This document shows, in pieces, positions 49,646 to 59,095 of a stretch of DNA of 64,000 nt. How positions within the stretch are numbered: position 1 is the stretch's first letter; the number at the start of each line of letters is the position of its first letter. Position numbers and translations under genes: made by a program. This DNA comes from JBBSEX01 sp038239345 (GTDB lineage Bacteria > Acidobacteriota > Terriglobia > Bryobacterales > Bryobacteraceae): contig JBBSEX010000020.1 of NCBI GenBank assembly GCA_038239345.1, positions 1 to 64,000 on the forward strand, given 5' to 3'. A model generated the notes under the pieces. The model did no database searches and was not told the DNA's origin. It saw only the letters and a list, made by a program, of their open reading frames with translations.

Positions 49646-52600
49646 ATGCGAACCCTGCTATGCACGCTTCTTTGCGCCATCCCGTGCCTTGGACAAGCGG
49701 GCCGGGCTGAGCTTTTCGGCACTATCGAAGATCCATCCGGCCTACACATCCAACAAGCCCGCGTGCAAGCTCAGGATCAAGCCACGATGGCCGTCTTCAG
49801 CGCCACCTCCGATGAGCGGGGCGAGTATCATCTGCTCGGCTTGCCGGCCGGACAATATGTCCTGACGGTGGCGCAACCCGGGTTTCGTACCTACCGGCAA
49901 TCGGGCATCACCTTGCGAATCGGAGACCGGGCGGCCATTTCGGTTCAGCTGCAAATTGGCCAGCCGGCGCAGTCGTTGGACGTAACCGCGGCGGCGCCGT
50001 TGCTGCAAACGGCCAGCGGCGAAGTCAGCTTCAACCTGGATGAGAAGAAGGTGGCGACGCTGCCGCTCGATGGCCGAAATTTCATCCCACTCATTGCCTT
50101 GTCGCCAGGTGTAGCCTTGCCGGGAGGCGGCTCGTTGCTCCCGCGAATCAACGGCAGCCGGCCGCGTACGAATGAATATATTTACGATGGCATCAGCGTT
50201 CTGCAGCCTGAGCCCGGTCAAGTGGCTTTCTACCCGATCATCGACGGCATAGAAGAGTTCCGCCTGAATATCAACGCCTACTCGCCCGAGTATGGACGTT
50301 CCAACGGCGGCACCGTATTGGTAATTGGTAAGTCCGGCGGCAATGTGTTTCACGGAACGCTGTTCGAGTTTTTCCGCAATGAAAATCTGAACGCGCGAAA
50401 CTATTTCGCCCAGCCCGGTCCGAATCCCGAGTTTCGCCGCAACCAATATGGCGTGGCGGTGGGCGGTCCCATCCAGAGGGATAAGACATTCTTTTTCGCC
50501 GACTGGCAGGGCACGCGCTTACGTACCGGCATCACCCGATTCAGTACCGTTCCGACGCTTGCCCAGAGGCAGGGAATCTTCAGCACCGCGATTTACGACC
50601 CGGCCACTTCTCCCCGCCAGCAATTTCCCAACAGCGCGATTCCGTTGAACCGTATCGATCCAGTGGCGCAGCAAATTTTGCAGCATTACCCCGCGCCGAA
50701 CTTGCCTGGAACCGCCAATAATTTCGTGCGCACCGCCGCCGAGCCCGACAATCAGGATCAGTTCGACACTCGCCTCGATCGTTACTTTGGGTCGAAGCAC
50801 CGCGTCTTCGCCCGTTATTCCTACCTGCGCGATGACGACACTCCGGTTTCGCCTCTGCCCGATGGTAGCGGCCTGCTGAGCTCAGGCGTCATCGGGCACG
50901 CCACTACTCGCAGTGATGGAATCGCCGGCGATTATAATTGGACCCTATCGCCAAGCACCCTAAACCAAGCCCGCTTCGGCTATACGCGGCGCGACCTGAA
51001 ACAGGCTTCACTGCAAAACGGCGGCATCTCTATTCCCGGCATTCCCGACAATTCCTTTGCCTCCGTGCTCCCAACATTCGCGGTCAGCGGGTATCAACAA
51101 ATTGGACCGACCACTGCGTCTAACTCTAATTTCACGACGTCTGTGACAGAGTATTTGGATACGTTCTCGATGGTTCGCGGGCGTCATACGATCAAGGTCG
51201 GAACGGACCTCCGCCGGGAAGCCCTCGACATTCTCAACCCGCCCAATCCGTCGGGTACATTTTCGTTCAATACTACGGGAACAAATAGCGGCAGCGCCGG
51301 CGGCAACAGCGTGGCGTCACTGCTTCTAGGGCAAGTGAATGCTTTTTCCATCGACATTCAGAAGCAGGTAATTCAACAGCGCGCGCACATCGCCGAATTT
51401 TTCGTGGCCGACGATTGGAAGCTATCCAGCCGCCTGACCGTCAACATCGGTACGCGCTACACCCTGAATTTCCCCTCCACCGAAGTGCGCAATCAGGACG
51501 CGATCTTCAACCTGAAGACCCAGGTTTTGGATTTTCCCCACACTGGACGGGAGCTTGCCTGCTGTGATTTCGGCCCACGCATCGGCCTCGCTTATCGTGT
51601 CCGCGATTCGTGGGTAATTCGATCCGGCTACGGAATGGTGTGGTTCGAACAAACTGGAATTACCACCCCTTTCACCATCCCCCAATTTCCGTTTATCCAA
51701 ACCATCGGCCAGCAGTCGCAAGACAATGTGAATCCCGCTTTTATCCTGGCCAAGGGCCCAACGGTCCAGCCCACTCCGCCGAATCCCAACTCGGGCTTGG
51801 GCCAAGGCGTCTTCGGCGTGGATCGCAACAGCGGCTCCGGGTACTCGCAGCAGTGGAACTTCACGGTCCAGAAAACGTTTGGCCGCGATCTGAATTTCGA
51901 AGCCGGTTACCTCGGATCGAAAAACACGCGCCTTGGCATTCCCGACGCCAATATCAACCAACTGCCCGCGCGATACCTTTCTATGGGTCAAGCTCTGCTG
52001 GCCAAGGTTCCGAACCCATACTCCGGCCAGATACCCGCATCTTCTTCGCTCGGGGCCACGACAATCGCCCAACAACAATTGCTTCGAGCCTTCCCCCGAT
52101 TCACAACTGTCGCGCTCTTTCGCGATAACGTCGGCAATTCGAAATACAACGCGGTGCAAGCCAAACTAGAGAAGCGCTTCTCGCGAGGGCTGACATTCAC
52201 CCTGGCTTATACCTTCTCGAAATTGATCGACGACGCTTCCAGCGTGTTCTCGCAGACCATCTTCACCGGTCCGGTTTTGAACACCACCGGCGCGGCCGAC
52301 GCCTTCAACCGTCGCTTGGAAAAGGATGTCTCCAGCGGCGATATTCCGCGCGTATTCTCGGCAGGCTGGGTATACGAAGTTCCGCGCTTGTGGAAAATTT
52401 CCGGGTGGCAAATCGGAGGACTCGTTCGAGTGCAATCGGGCGACGCCGTTGCCGTTACGCAAGCCACAAATCTGAACTCGAATCTAGGCTTCGCCGTGCA
52501 GCGTCCGAATCGCATTAGCAATCCGAATGACTTCGACATGCGTAGCGCCGCACGCTGGTTCAACACGCTGGTTTTCACCCAGGCTCCGCAATTTACGCTT

Positions 52601-52840
52601 GGCAACAGCTCGCGAAACCCCATCCGTGGTCCCGGTCTGCAGCAGGCCGATCTCATGCTCGGAAAGACATTCCACCTCGCGGAGCGCTACAACTTCGAGT
52701 TCCGCGCTGAGGCTTTTAACGTCTCCAATACGCCCGGCCTTAACGATCCCAATGGCAGCTTCGGAGCCGCTGCATTTGGAAGCATCACCAGCGCCGGCAA
52801 TCCCCGGGTGTTCGAATTCGTGGGCAAAATTCACTTCTAA
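49646..52840 (+). CDS. TonB-dependent receptor with carboxypeptidase-regulatory-like domain (Oar-like)
   Basis: This 1064-residue outer-membrane protein has a signal (MRTLLCTLLCAIPCLGQA). A carboxypeptidase-regulatory-like beta domain (about 23-105; AELFGTIEDPSG to PGFRTYRQSGI) and a plug region (about 110-270; LPLDGRNF, IPLIALSPG, GSRPRTNEYIYDG) follow. A beta-barrel then runs to the terminal phenylalanine (KIHF). Such receptors abound in acidobacteria and probably bind large or complex ligands. It stands alone with a promoter in the 82-bp divergent gap. No TonB or ExbBD gene is near. Confidence 0.92.
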   Translation: MRTLLCTLLCAIPCLGQAGRAELFGTIEDPSGLHIQQARVQAQDQATMAVFSATSDERGEYHLLGLPAGQYVLTVAQPGFRTYRQSGITLRIGDRAAISVQLQIGQPAQSLDVTAAAPLLQTASGEVSFNLDEKKVATLPLDGRNFIPLIALSPGVALPGGGSLLPRINGSRPRTNEYIYDGISVLQPEPGQVAFYPIIDGIEEFRLNINAYSPEYGRSNGGTVLVIGKSGGNVFHGTLFEFFRNENLNARNYFAQPGPNPEFRRNQYGVAVGGPIQRDKTFFFADWQGTRLRTGITRFSTVPTLAQRQGIFSTAIYDPATSPRQQFPNSAIPLNRIDPVAQQILQHYPAPNLPGTANNFVRTAAEPDNQDQFDTRLDRYFGSKHRVFARYSYLRDDDTPVSPLPDGSGLLSSGVIGHATTRSDGIAGDYNWTLSPSTLNQARFGYTRRDLKQASLQNGGISIPGIPDNSFASVLPTFAVSGYQQIGPTTASNSNFTTSVTEYLDTFSMVRGRHTIKVGTDLRREALDILNPPNPSGTFSFNTTGTNSGSAGGNSVASLLLGQVNAFSIDIQKQVIQQRAHIAEFFVADDWKLSSRLTVNIGTRYTLNFPSTEVRNQDAIFNLKTQVLDFPHTGRELACCDFGPRIGLAYRVRDSWVIRSGYGMVWFEQTGITTPFTIPQFPFIQTIGQQSQDNVNPAFILAKGPTVQPTPPNPNSGLGQGVFGVDRNSGSGYSQQWNFTVQKTFGRDLNFEAGYLGSKNTRLGIPDANINQLPARYLSMGQALLAKVPNPYSGQIPASSSLGATTIAQQQLLRAFPRFTTVALFRDNVGNSKYNAVQAKLEKRFSRGLTFTLAYTFSKLIDDASSVFSQTIFTGPVLNTTGAADAFNRRLEKDVSSGDIPRVFSAGWVYEVPRLWKISGWQIGGLVRVQSGDAVAVTQATNLNSNLGFAVQRPNRISNPNDFDMRSAARWFNTLVFTQAPQFTLGNSSRNPIRGPGLQQADLMLGKTFHLAERYNFEFRAEAFNVSNTPGLNDPNGSFGAAAFGSITSAGNPRVFEFVGKIHF

Positions 52841-52871
52841 AGGTCGCTCCGGGGCAGCAAATGGAATCGAG

Positions 52872-52948
52872 TGGTAGGGGCGGTAGGACTCGAACCTACG
52901 GCCCTCGACTTAGAAGGTCGATGCTCTATCCAGCTGAGCTACGCCCCC
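52872..52948 (-). tRNA. tRNA-Arg (TCT)
   Basis: The complementary strand forms a full cloverleaf. The acceptor is GGGGGCG paired with CGCCCCT (one G-U pair). The D-arm begins GCTCAGCTGG, the anticodon stem is TCGAC/GTCGA with loop CTTCTAA (anticodon TCT), and the T-loop is TTCGAGT. The discriminator is A and the CCA end is encoded (52872-52874). It reads AGA/AGG arginine codons. The gene is in the 208-bp gap between the receptor gene and pckG. Confidence 0.95.
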
Positions 52949-53048
52949 ACGTGATTTGATCGCTACTTTCGATTTTAAACTACCGGCCGCACCCGCCGGT
53001 TGACGCTATCCTGTTACTATCTGATCCCTGACGATCAGCCTCCTTTAT

Positions 53049-54893
53049 ATGAAGAACGATCGCAATCCCGTACTGAGCCCGCGTGATGTCTCACAGGTCC
53101 TGAGCGAAAATAACCATCTCCTTCGCTGGGTTGAGAAAATGGCCCGGCTCACCAAGCCGGCCGCCATCCATTGGGTGGATGGTACGCCAGAAGAGAATAA
53201 CCAGCTGTGCGCTGAGATGATGTCCGCCGGTACCCTAACGGAGTTGAACCAGGAGCTTTGGCCCGGATGCTACTACGCTCGCTCCGATGCCAGCGATGTC
53301 GCCCGCGTCGAAGACCGGACGTTCATCTGTTCGCTTTCCAAAGATAACGCCGGCCCCACCAATAATTGGGTCGAGCCATTTCAGATGCGCAAGAAGTTGA
53401 AAGAACTTTTCGATGGTTCCATGCAGGGCCGCACAATGTATGTGCTGCCATTCAGCATGGGGCCGGTCGGCTCTCCGATGTCCCAGATCGGTGTGCAGCT
53501 AACAGACTCTCCGTATGTCGTCGTCAACATGCGCATCATGGCCCGCATCGGTCTGCCGGTCTTCAAGGAAATCGACAAAGGCGAAAAGCGCGTCGTCCCC
53601 TGCATGCACAGCGTCGGCGCACCACTCGCCCCCGGCCAGAAAGACGTTCCATGGCCCTGCAATTCCGATAAGTACATCGTACACTTTCCAGAGACGCGTG
53701 AGATCTGGTCGTATGGTTCTGGTTATGGCGGCAATGCGCTGCTGGGCAAGAAGTGTTTCGCCTTGCGCATCGCCTCCAACATCGCCCGCGATGAAGGTTG
53801 GATGGCTGAGCACATGCTCATCCTCGGCGTGGAAAATCCAAAGGGTGAGAAGACCTACGTAGCCGCTGCCTTCCCCAGCGCTTGCGGCAAAACCAATTTC
53901 GCGATGTTGATTCCTCCCGATGCTTTTGAGGGTTGGAAAATTTGGACCGTGGGCGACGACATCGCCTGGATCAGGCCTGATAAGGATGGCCGCCTGCGCG
54001 CCATCAATCCAGAGTCGGGCTTCTTCGGTGTCGCTCCGGGGACATCGATGAAGACGAACCGCAATGCGATGGCCGCATTGTCGCGCAATACGATTTTTAC
54101 CAATGTCGCGTTAACTCCCGAAGGCGGTGTCTGGTGGGAAGGCATGACGGATCAGCCCCCCGCCGAATGTACCGATTGGCAGGGCCGCAAGTGGACGCCG
54201 CAGATTGCCAGGGAGACCGGTGCCAAAGCGGCCCATCCCAATGCCCGCTTCACCGCGCCCGCCTCGCAATGTCCGACAATCGATCCCGCCTGGGAAGATC
54301 CGCATGGCGTGCCGCTAAGCGCCATCATCTTCGGAGGCCGCCGTGCCACCACGATGCCGCTGGTCTACCAGGGTTTCAATTGGAGTGCGGGCGTTTATAT
54401 GGGCGCCACGATGGGTTCGGAGATGACGGCCGCAGCCGCCGGCACCGTCGGTAAGGTGCGTCGCGATCCCATGGCCATGCTCCCGTTCTGCGGATACCAC
54501 ATGGGCGATTATTTCCGCCATTGGATTCAGATGCAGCGGTCGCTCAGTGAGACGCCTCGCATCTTCCATGTGAACTGGTTCCGCAAGGATGAAAATGGAA
54601 AATTTCTTTGGCCCGGATTCGGCGAAAACATGCGCGTGCTGAAGTGGATTGTCGATCGTGCCCGTGGGCGCGCGCTCGGCAAGGAAACGCCCATCGGCTG
54701 GATGCCGCGCTATGAGGATATCGAGTGGAAAGGCCTCGCCTTCTCGCGCGAAGACTTTGATCGCTTGCAGTCTTTTGATCGCGCCGCCTGGCGCCAGGAA
54801 GTGATCGACCATGAGGAGCTGTTTATCATGCTCCACGATCATCTGCCGCCGCAAATTATCTATGAGCGGGAGCTTCTTATCTGCCGCCTATAG
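53049..54893 (+). CDS. pckG: Phosphoenolpyruvate carboxykinase (GTP)
   Basis: This is a 614-residue GTP-dependent PEP carboxykinase. The kinase-1 loop reads FPSACGKTNFAM, with the reactive cysteine C279, and IIFGGRRATTMPLV and GATMGSEMTAAA mark the GTP-type enzyme. It decarboxylates and phosphorylates oxaloacetate to PEP in gluconeogenesis. Length and motifs are normal. A tRNA-Arg gene lies just upstream on the other strand. No clear ribosome-binding site precedes the start. Confidence 0.95.
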   Translation: MKNDRNPVLSPRDVSQVLSENNHLLRWVEKMARLTKPAAIHWVDGTPEENNQLCAEMMSAGTLTELNQELWPGCYYARSDASDVARVEDRTFICSLSKDNAGPTNNWVEPFQMRKKLKELFDGSMQGRTMYVLPFSMGPVGSPMSQIGVQLTDSPYVVVNMRIMARIGLPVFKEIDKGEKRVVPCMHSVGAPLAPGQKDVPWPCNSDKYIVHFPETREIWSYGSGYGGNALLGKKCFALRIASNIARDEGWMAEHMLILGVENPKGEKTYVAAAFPSACGKTNFAMLIPPDAFEGWKIWTVGDDIAWIRPDKDGRLRAINPESGFFGVAPGTSMKTNRNAMAALSRNTIFTNVALTPEGGVWWEGMTDQPPAECTDWQGRKWTPQIARETGAKAAHPNARFTAPASQCPTIDPAWEDPHGVPLSAIIFGGRRATTMPLVYQGFNWSAGVYMGATMGSEMTAAAAGTVGKVRRDPMAMLPFCGYHMGDYFRHWIQMQRSLSETPRIFHVNWFRKDENGKFLWPGFGENMRVLKWIVDRARGRALGKETPIGWMPRYEDIEWKGLAFSREDFDRLQSFDRAAWRQEVIDHEELFIMLHDHLPPQIIYERELLICRL

Positions 54894-54905
54894 ACCGCCG
54901 CGAGA

Positions 54906-56177
54906 TCAAATAGTAGTGCGCTCCAGCTTCGGCACCAGCAGTTGAATAATGCCCAGCGCGATCAGGTATGCTAAGCCCGCTATCACAAACAGCGGGCCGT
55001 ATGCCCCATGTGAAAATCCCAGCCAATAGCCGATTGCCGGGGCCACCAGCATGCCTCCAATCGCGCCGCCCAATCCGCCCAAACCCACCACGGAGCCAAC
55101 CGCACTCCGCGGGAATGTGTCCGATACCAACGTAAATAAATTAGCCGACCATCCTTGATGCGCGGCCGCCGCAATGCTGATCAACCCCACGGCCAGCCAC
55201 AGATTACCGCCCGAGTACAGAACAAAAATAACCGCCAGCACGGAAATGGCGCAGATCAACATCGCCGTCTTCCTGGCCGCGTTGCATGACCAGCCGCGCT
55301 TCAGCAACGCCGACGATAGCCATCCCGCACCGATGGACCCCACATCGGCCGCAAGATAGATCGTCACCAACGGCGGCCCCAGTTGCGTCAGATTCACGCC
55401 ATAGGTGCGGTTCAGAAATCCTGGCAGCCAGTAGAGATAAAACCACCAGACGGGGTCGGTCAAAAATTTTCCGATAACAAAGGCCCAGGCCGCTCGCGTG
55501 GTGAGCAGGACTCTGTAAGGAATTTTTCGCGGCGCTTCCTGATCGTTGTCAGACTCAATCAGCGCCCGCTCTTCGCTCGAAAGCAACTTGTGTTCGCTCG
55601 GTTTGCGATAGAAAGCTAACCACAATACCAACCAGATCAGGTCCAGGCCGCCCGTGGCCAAAAACGTATATCGCCAGTTGTAGTGCAGCGCGATAAAGGG
55701 GACCATGATCGGCGCCACCACGGCCCCGATGTTCGATCCGCTATTGAAAATGCCCGTAGCCAGAGCGCGTTCTCTTCGCGGAAACCAGTCTGAGACAGTC
55801 TTGATCGCGGCGGGAAAGTTCGCCGCTTCGCCGATGCCTAACCCGAACCGCGCCGCCGCAAACTGAATCGGAGTCCGGGCCAAAGCATGGGACATGGATG
55901 CCAAACTCCACACCACCACCGCCAGCGAATAACCAATCCGCGTACCCAGCCAGTCAATAAGACGGCCGGCGATTGGCAGCATCACGGCATAAGCGGCCTG
56001 AAAGAAGAAAATGACCCAGGCGTAATCTTGTTCGGACCATCCCAGCTCCTTTTCCAGTGTCGGTTTTAAGATCCCGAGCACCTGCCGATCCATGTAATTC
56101 ACGGTTGTCGCGAAGAACAAAAGTCCGCAGATGTACCAGCGCAGGTTTGGCAGAGTCTTACTTTTTACCGATGCCAT
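54906..56177 (-). CDS. MFS transporter, hexuronate/ExuT-like (ACS family)
   Basis: This is a 423-residue major facilitator with 12 membrane helices. The first helix and loop read NYMDRQVLGILKPTLE, the ACS-family mark. WVIFFFQAAYAVMLPIAGRL, GLGIGEAANFPAAIKTVSDWFP and NSGSNIGAVVAP follow. ACS-family proteins import organic anions such as hexuronates or galactonate. The substrate here is not certain. The gene is the last of a two-gene leftward run, 26 bp after the DUF6526 gene. Confidence 0.9.
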   Translation of the reverse strand: MASVKSKTLPNLRWYICGLLFFATTVNYMDRQVLGILKPTLEKELGWSEQDYAWVIFFFQAAYAVMLPIAGRLIDWLGTRIGYSLAVVVWSLASMSHALARTPIQFAAARFGLGIGEAANFPAAIKTVSDWFPRRERALATGIFNSGSNIGAVVAPIMVPFIALHYNWRYTFLATGGLDLIWLVLWLAFYRKPSEHKLLSSEERALIESDNDQEAPRKIPYRVLLTTRAAWAFVIGKFLTDPVWWFYLYWLPGFLNRTYGVNLTQLGPPLVTIYLAADVGSIGAGWLSSALLKRGWSCNAARKTAMLICAISVLAVIFVLYSGGNLWLAVGLISIAAAAHQGWSANLFTLVSDTFPRSAVGSVVGLGGLGGAIGGMLVAPAIGYWLGFSHGAYGPLFVIAGLAYLIALGIIQLLVPKLERTTI

Positions 56178-56203
56178 GGAGCGCTCAGCCCGTCAAGCTT
56201 TGC

Positions 56204-56644
56204 TCAAACCCGGAAGTAATCGGGACGCCAGTTTACAATCGCCTTCTTGATATCCTTTGGCGTCAGTTTCTCTCGTGCGGCCCGCTCCACCAGGATGGGA
56301 AGTTCGGCGTCCGAAGCAAAACGCAGCGCCACCATTTGACCCACGGATAACGACGCCACCTCCGCCTGCTTCGACTCCGGTAACAGCCGGAGCAATCGAA
56401 GTTGTTCTTTTAGACGGATTAAACGGTCTTGTGCTCTCAGTGGATTCACCCGGGTCAGCAGCACTGCCACTACCGCTGCCAGCGAAACCACAACAATCCA
56501 CAAAGCCCAATAACTAAAATGGGTAGCCGTATACCATATCTGAACAAGGACGTTGATCAGAAATACGGGCATCACGAAAAAATGAAACGGCGGATGAATC
56601 CGCGCATGATTACCGAAGCCTTGGGGCGATTTGATGTCAGGCAT
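56204..56644 (-). CDS. DUF6526-family membrane protein
   Basis: This 146-residue protein starts at 56644 (MPDIKSPQGFGNHARIHPPF); the longer frame from 56776 overlaps the divergent kinase gene start and has a poor N-terminus. The NHARIHPPFHFFVMPVFLIN opening and the KDIKKAIVNWRPDYFRV ending match DUF6526. Two membrane helices (about 20-43 and 49-72) precede a cytoplasmic helical domain (about 75-146). The function is unknown. It lies just upstream of the MFS gene, so it may assist that transporter or be unrelated. Confidence 0.85.
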   Translation of the reverse strand: MPDIKSPQGFGNHARIHPPFHFFVMPVFLINVLVQIWYTATHFSYWALWIVVVSLAAVVAVLLTRVNPLRAQDRLIRLKEQLRLLRLLPESKQAEVASLSVGQMVALRFASDAELPILVERAAREKLTPKDIKKAIVNWRPDYFRV

Positions 56645-56774
56645 ATCGTACAAGAATGCCCTGATTTGACCCTTGGCGCAACAGACAGGGACGGGCCCGT
56701 TATGGATCAATTTGAAACCAAGTCGCTGAATCGCCGGTCTACCTATTAGAAATACCGCGTGGAGATTATCTATC

Positions 56775-58538
56775 ATGTCCGTCTCCCAGCAGAGGTTGTT
56801 CCAGGAATCGAGTGGCGACGGCGATCTTCACGAAGCTCCTGAACAACAACTCATAGCGTTGGTTGAGGCCGCCGGCGTACTACTCACTTCCGTCTCGATG
56901 AGCCAGGCACTCGACGCTACCGTGGACCTCGCCCGGCGCTTTATTGCGGCCGACGCCTACGCGGTATGGCTCTTTCAAGAGAAGTCCTGGAGAGTACGGG
57001 CGTCCTTCGGTCTCGCGACGAATGACAAGGCGTCGTCCAGTAGCAATTTTCCTGATGCGGTTTCGGCATTGCAGGACGAATCCATTCGATCTTCGCTCGC
57101 GACTCCTATGCCTTCCCATGGCCCCGCTATCGGCTCGCTCGTATTGTACTGGCGTTATAACCATCACGCTTCCGATCGCGACATTCGCATCTCGACAGTG
57201 CTGGGGACCCTCGCTTCCGCCGCAATCGCTAATGCCGCATTGTTAGAGAAACAGAACTTGATTCGCCAGCAAGCGGAACTGACCCAACGGCGTTCCTCGT
57301 TGCTCGCCGATGTCAGCGCCGTACTCGCTTCTTCTCTCGATTACAAATCCACTCTTCGCGATATGGCTCAACTGGCCGCCAGTGGCTTCTCGGATTGGTG
57401 CGCCGTCGACATCATCGGCCAGAACACCTTGCCAGAGCGGCTCACGCTGGCCCACGCCGAGCCGGCGGACCTGAAACACATGGACGCTCTTCTTGATTTC
57501 TGTCCTTGCGAAAATGGCGACAAATCGCGATTGCTCCACGCCGTCCGCACCGGCCCGCCCGAACTGCATGAAGAGATCATTGATGATGTCCTCGTTCAAT
57601 CGGCGCGCGATGAATTCCACTTGGAAGAACTCCGCGCAGCCGGCCTGCAATCAGCTATCTGCGTGCCGGTACTCGCCCGTGGCCGCGTTCTGGGCTCACT
57701 TACTTTTCTTACGGCCGGGACATCTCGCCGATTCTCAACGGAAGATCTGAAGTTCGCCGAAGACCTCGCTAGGCGCACCGCAATCGCTATCGATCATGCA
57801 CAGCTATTTCAGAGCGCTCATCGGGAACGTGCCGACGCGGAGGCTTCGGCATTCGCTCTGCGCCAATCGAATTTAGACTTGCAGGAATTTGCATTCATCG
57901 CATCTCATGACCTGAAGGAACCCTTGCGGACCATTGCCAGCCATACGCAACTTCTAGCCAGGCGATATAAGGGCAGGCTCGATGCCGAAGCCGACGAGAT
58001 TATTCAGTTCGTAGTCGATGCCACCCTTCGCATGAGTGACCTGCTGGGCGGCCTGCTCGACTACTCGCGAATCGCTCGTGATCGGGAACTGCCATCGCAC
58101 CAGGTCGACGTCGATGGGGCCATGAATTGGGCCTTGATGAATCTGCAAATTGCCATTCAGGAGACCCATGCCACCGTCACGCGCGGTCCCTTGCCACGCG
58201 TCATCGGTGATTCCGCGCAGCTTGCCCAGGTCTTCCAGATCCTTATTGATAACGCGGTCAAGTACCGCGGTCCGGATCCCCCGCGGATCCATATCTCCGC
58301 CGAAAAGCAAGCGCGGCATTGGGTTTTCTCCTGCAGGGACAACGGCATTGGCATCGACCCCATCTATCACGAAAAGATATTTGGCATCTTCAAGCGCCTT
58401 CATGGACGTGAAGTTCCCGGTACCGGTATGGGGCTTGCCATCTGTCGCCGCATCGCCGAACGCCACGGCGGCCGCGTCTGGGTGAAGTCGGAAGAGGGGA
58501 AGGGTGCGGACTTTTGTTTTTCTATCGCTACCGACTAG
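56775..58538 (+). CDS. GAF-domain sensor histidine kinase
   Basis: This 587-residue soluble kinase has two GAF-like domains (about 25-160 and 185-345). A HisKA helix follows with the phosphoacceptor histidine H378 in FIASHDLKEPLR, and then the HATPase domain (about 470-585; DNAVKYRG, DNGIGID, GTGMGLAI). No membrane helix is present, so it senses an intracellular cue through its GAF domains. The phytochrome-like HisKA type is clear, but the chromophore cysteine of a phytochrome is not evident. No response regulator is adjacent; the next gene is a sigma factor. Confidence 0.92.
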   Translation: MSVSQQRLFQESSGDGDLHEAPEQQLIALVEAAGVLLTSVSMSQALDATVDLARRFIAADAYAVWLFQEKSWRVRASFGLATNDKASSSSNFPDAVSALQDESIRSSLATPMPSHGPAIGSLVLYWRYNHHASDRDIRISTVLGTLASAAIANAALLEKQNLIRQQAELTQRRSSLLADVSAVLASSLDYKSTLRDMAQLAASGFSDWCAVDIIGQNTLPERLTLAHAEPADLKHMDALLDFCPCENGDKSRLLHAVRTGPPELHEEIIDDVLVQSARDEFHLEELRAAGLQSAICVPVLARGRVLGSLTFLTAGTSRRFSTEDLKFAEDLARRTAIAIDHAQLFQSAHRERADAEASAFALRQSNLDLQEFAFIASHDLKEPLRTIASHTQLLARRYKGRLDAEADEIIQFVVDATLRMSDLLGGLLDYSRIARDRELPSHQVDVDGAMNWALMNLQIAIQETHATVTRGPLPRVIGDSAQLAQVFQILIDNAVKYRGPDPPRIHISAEKQARHWVFSCRDNGIGIDPIYHEKIFGIFKRLHGREVPGTGMGLAICRRIAERHGGRVWVKSEEGKGADFCFSIATD

Positions 58539-58588
58539 TTCGCTTTCAGCCAGCGCCCGTATAATGAGTCTGTTACCGGACTCCACGA

Positions 58589-59095
58589 GTGAAACAAGAC
58601 GACATTCTGCCGCTGCTTCGTGAAAGGATCGTCAGTTTCGCGGCATCTAGATTAGCGAGGGATGTCGCGGAGGATCTGGCGCAGGAAGTTCTAATTCTTA
58701 TCCATGAGAAATACGCGAACCTCGATCGCATTGAGGACCTGCTGCCGCTTTCTTTACAAATTGTGAGATTCAAAATGATGGGAGCGCGCCGAAAATCGAT
58801 CCGCCACGGAGAATATAGTCAAGTCTCTGTCGATGACATTCCGCTTCGTTCGAATGCCGAGGATCCGAGTCAAATTGCCGAACGGAAACAACGTGTCGAC
58901 CAGTTGCGCGCGGCCATGAATCAGCTAGGTGAGCGCTGCCGTGGCTTACTGCGCTTGAAGCTGGAAGGAAAGACGTTCCCTGAGATCCAAAAAGTGCTGC
59001 AGGTAGGGTCCATCAACACGCTGTATACCTGGGATTCGCGCTGTCGCAAACAACTTCTGGAACTCATGGGTGGCGATTGGGAGGGAGGCAAATGA
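58589..59095 (+). CDS. Sigma-70-family (ECF-like) RNA polymerase sigma factor
   Basis: This 168-residue protein starts at GTG 58589. Region 2 (about 20-65; DVAEDLAQEVLILIHEKY) and region 4 (about 110-155; LGERCRGLLRLKLEGKTFPEIQ, then a helix-turn-helix) are visible, without region 1 or a long linker. Its downstream partner gene overlaps it by ATGA. The usual operon logic is a sigma factor plus its membrane-bound regulator, so control by this partner is likely. The target genes are unknown. It lies 50 bp after the histidine kinase gene, so all may form one signalling unit. Confidence 0.88.
   Translation: MKQDDILPLLRERIVSFAASRLARDVAEDLAQEVLILIHEKYANLDRIEDLLPLSLQIVRFKMMGARRKSIRHGEYSQVSVDDIPLRSNAEDPSQIAERKQRVDQLRAAMNQLGERCRGLLRLKLEGKTFPEIQKVLQVGSINTLYTWDSRCRKQLLELMGGDWEGGK

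Noticed and set aside
51422..52159. 245-codon frame opposite the TonB-dependent receptor
   Set aside because: The receptor frame is continuous for 1064 residues with the expected domains, and the antisense frame is a composition artefact.
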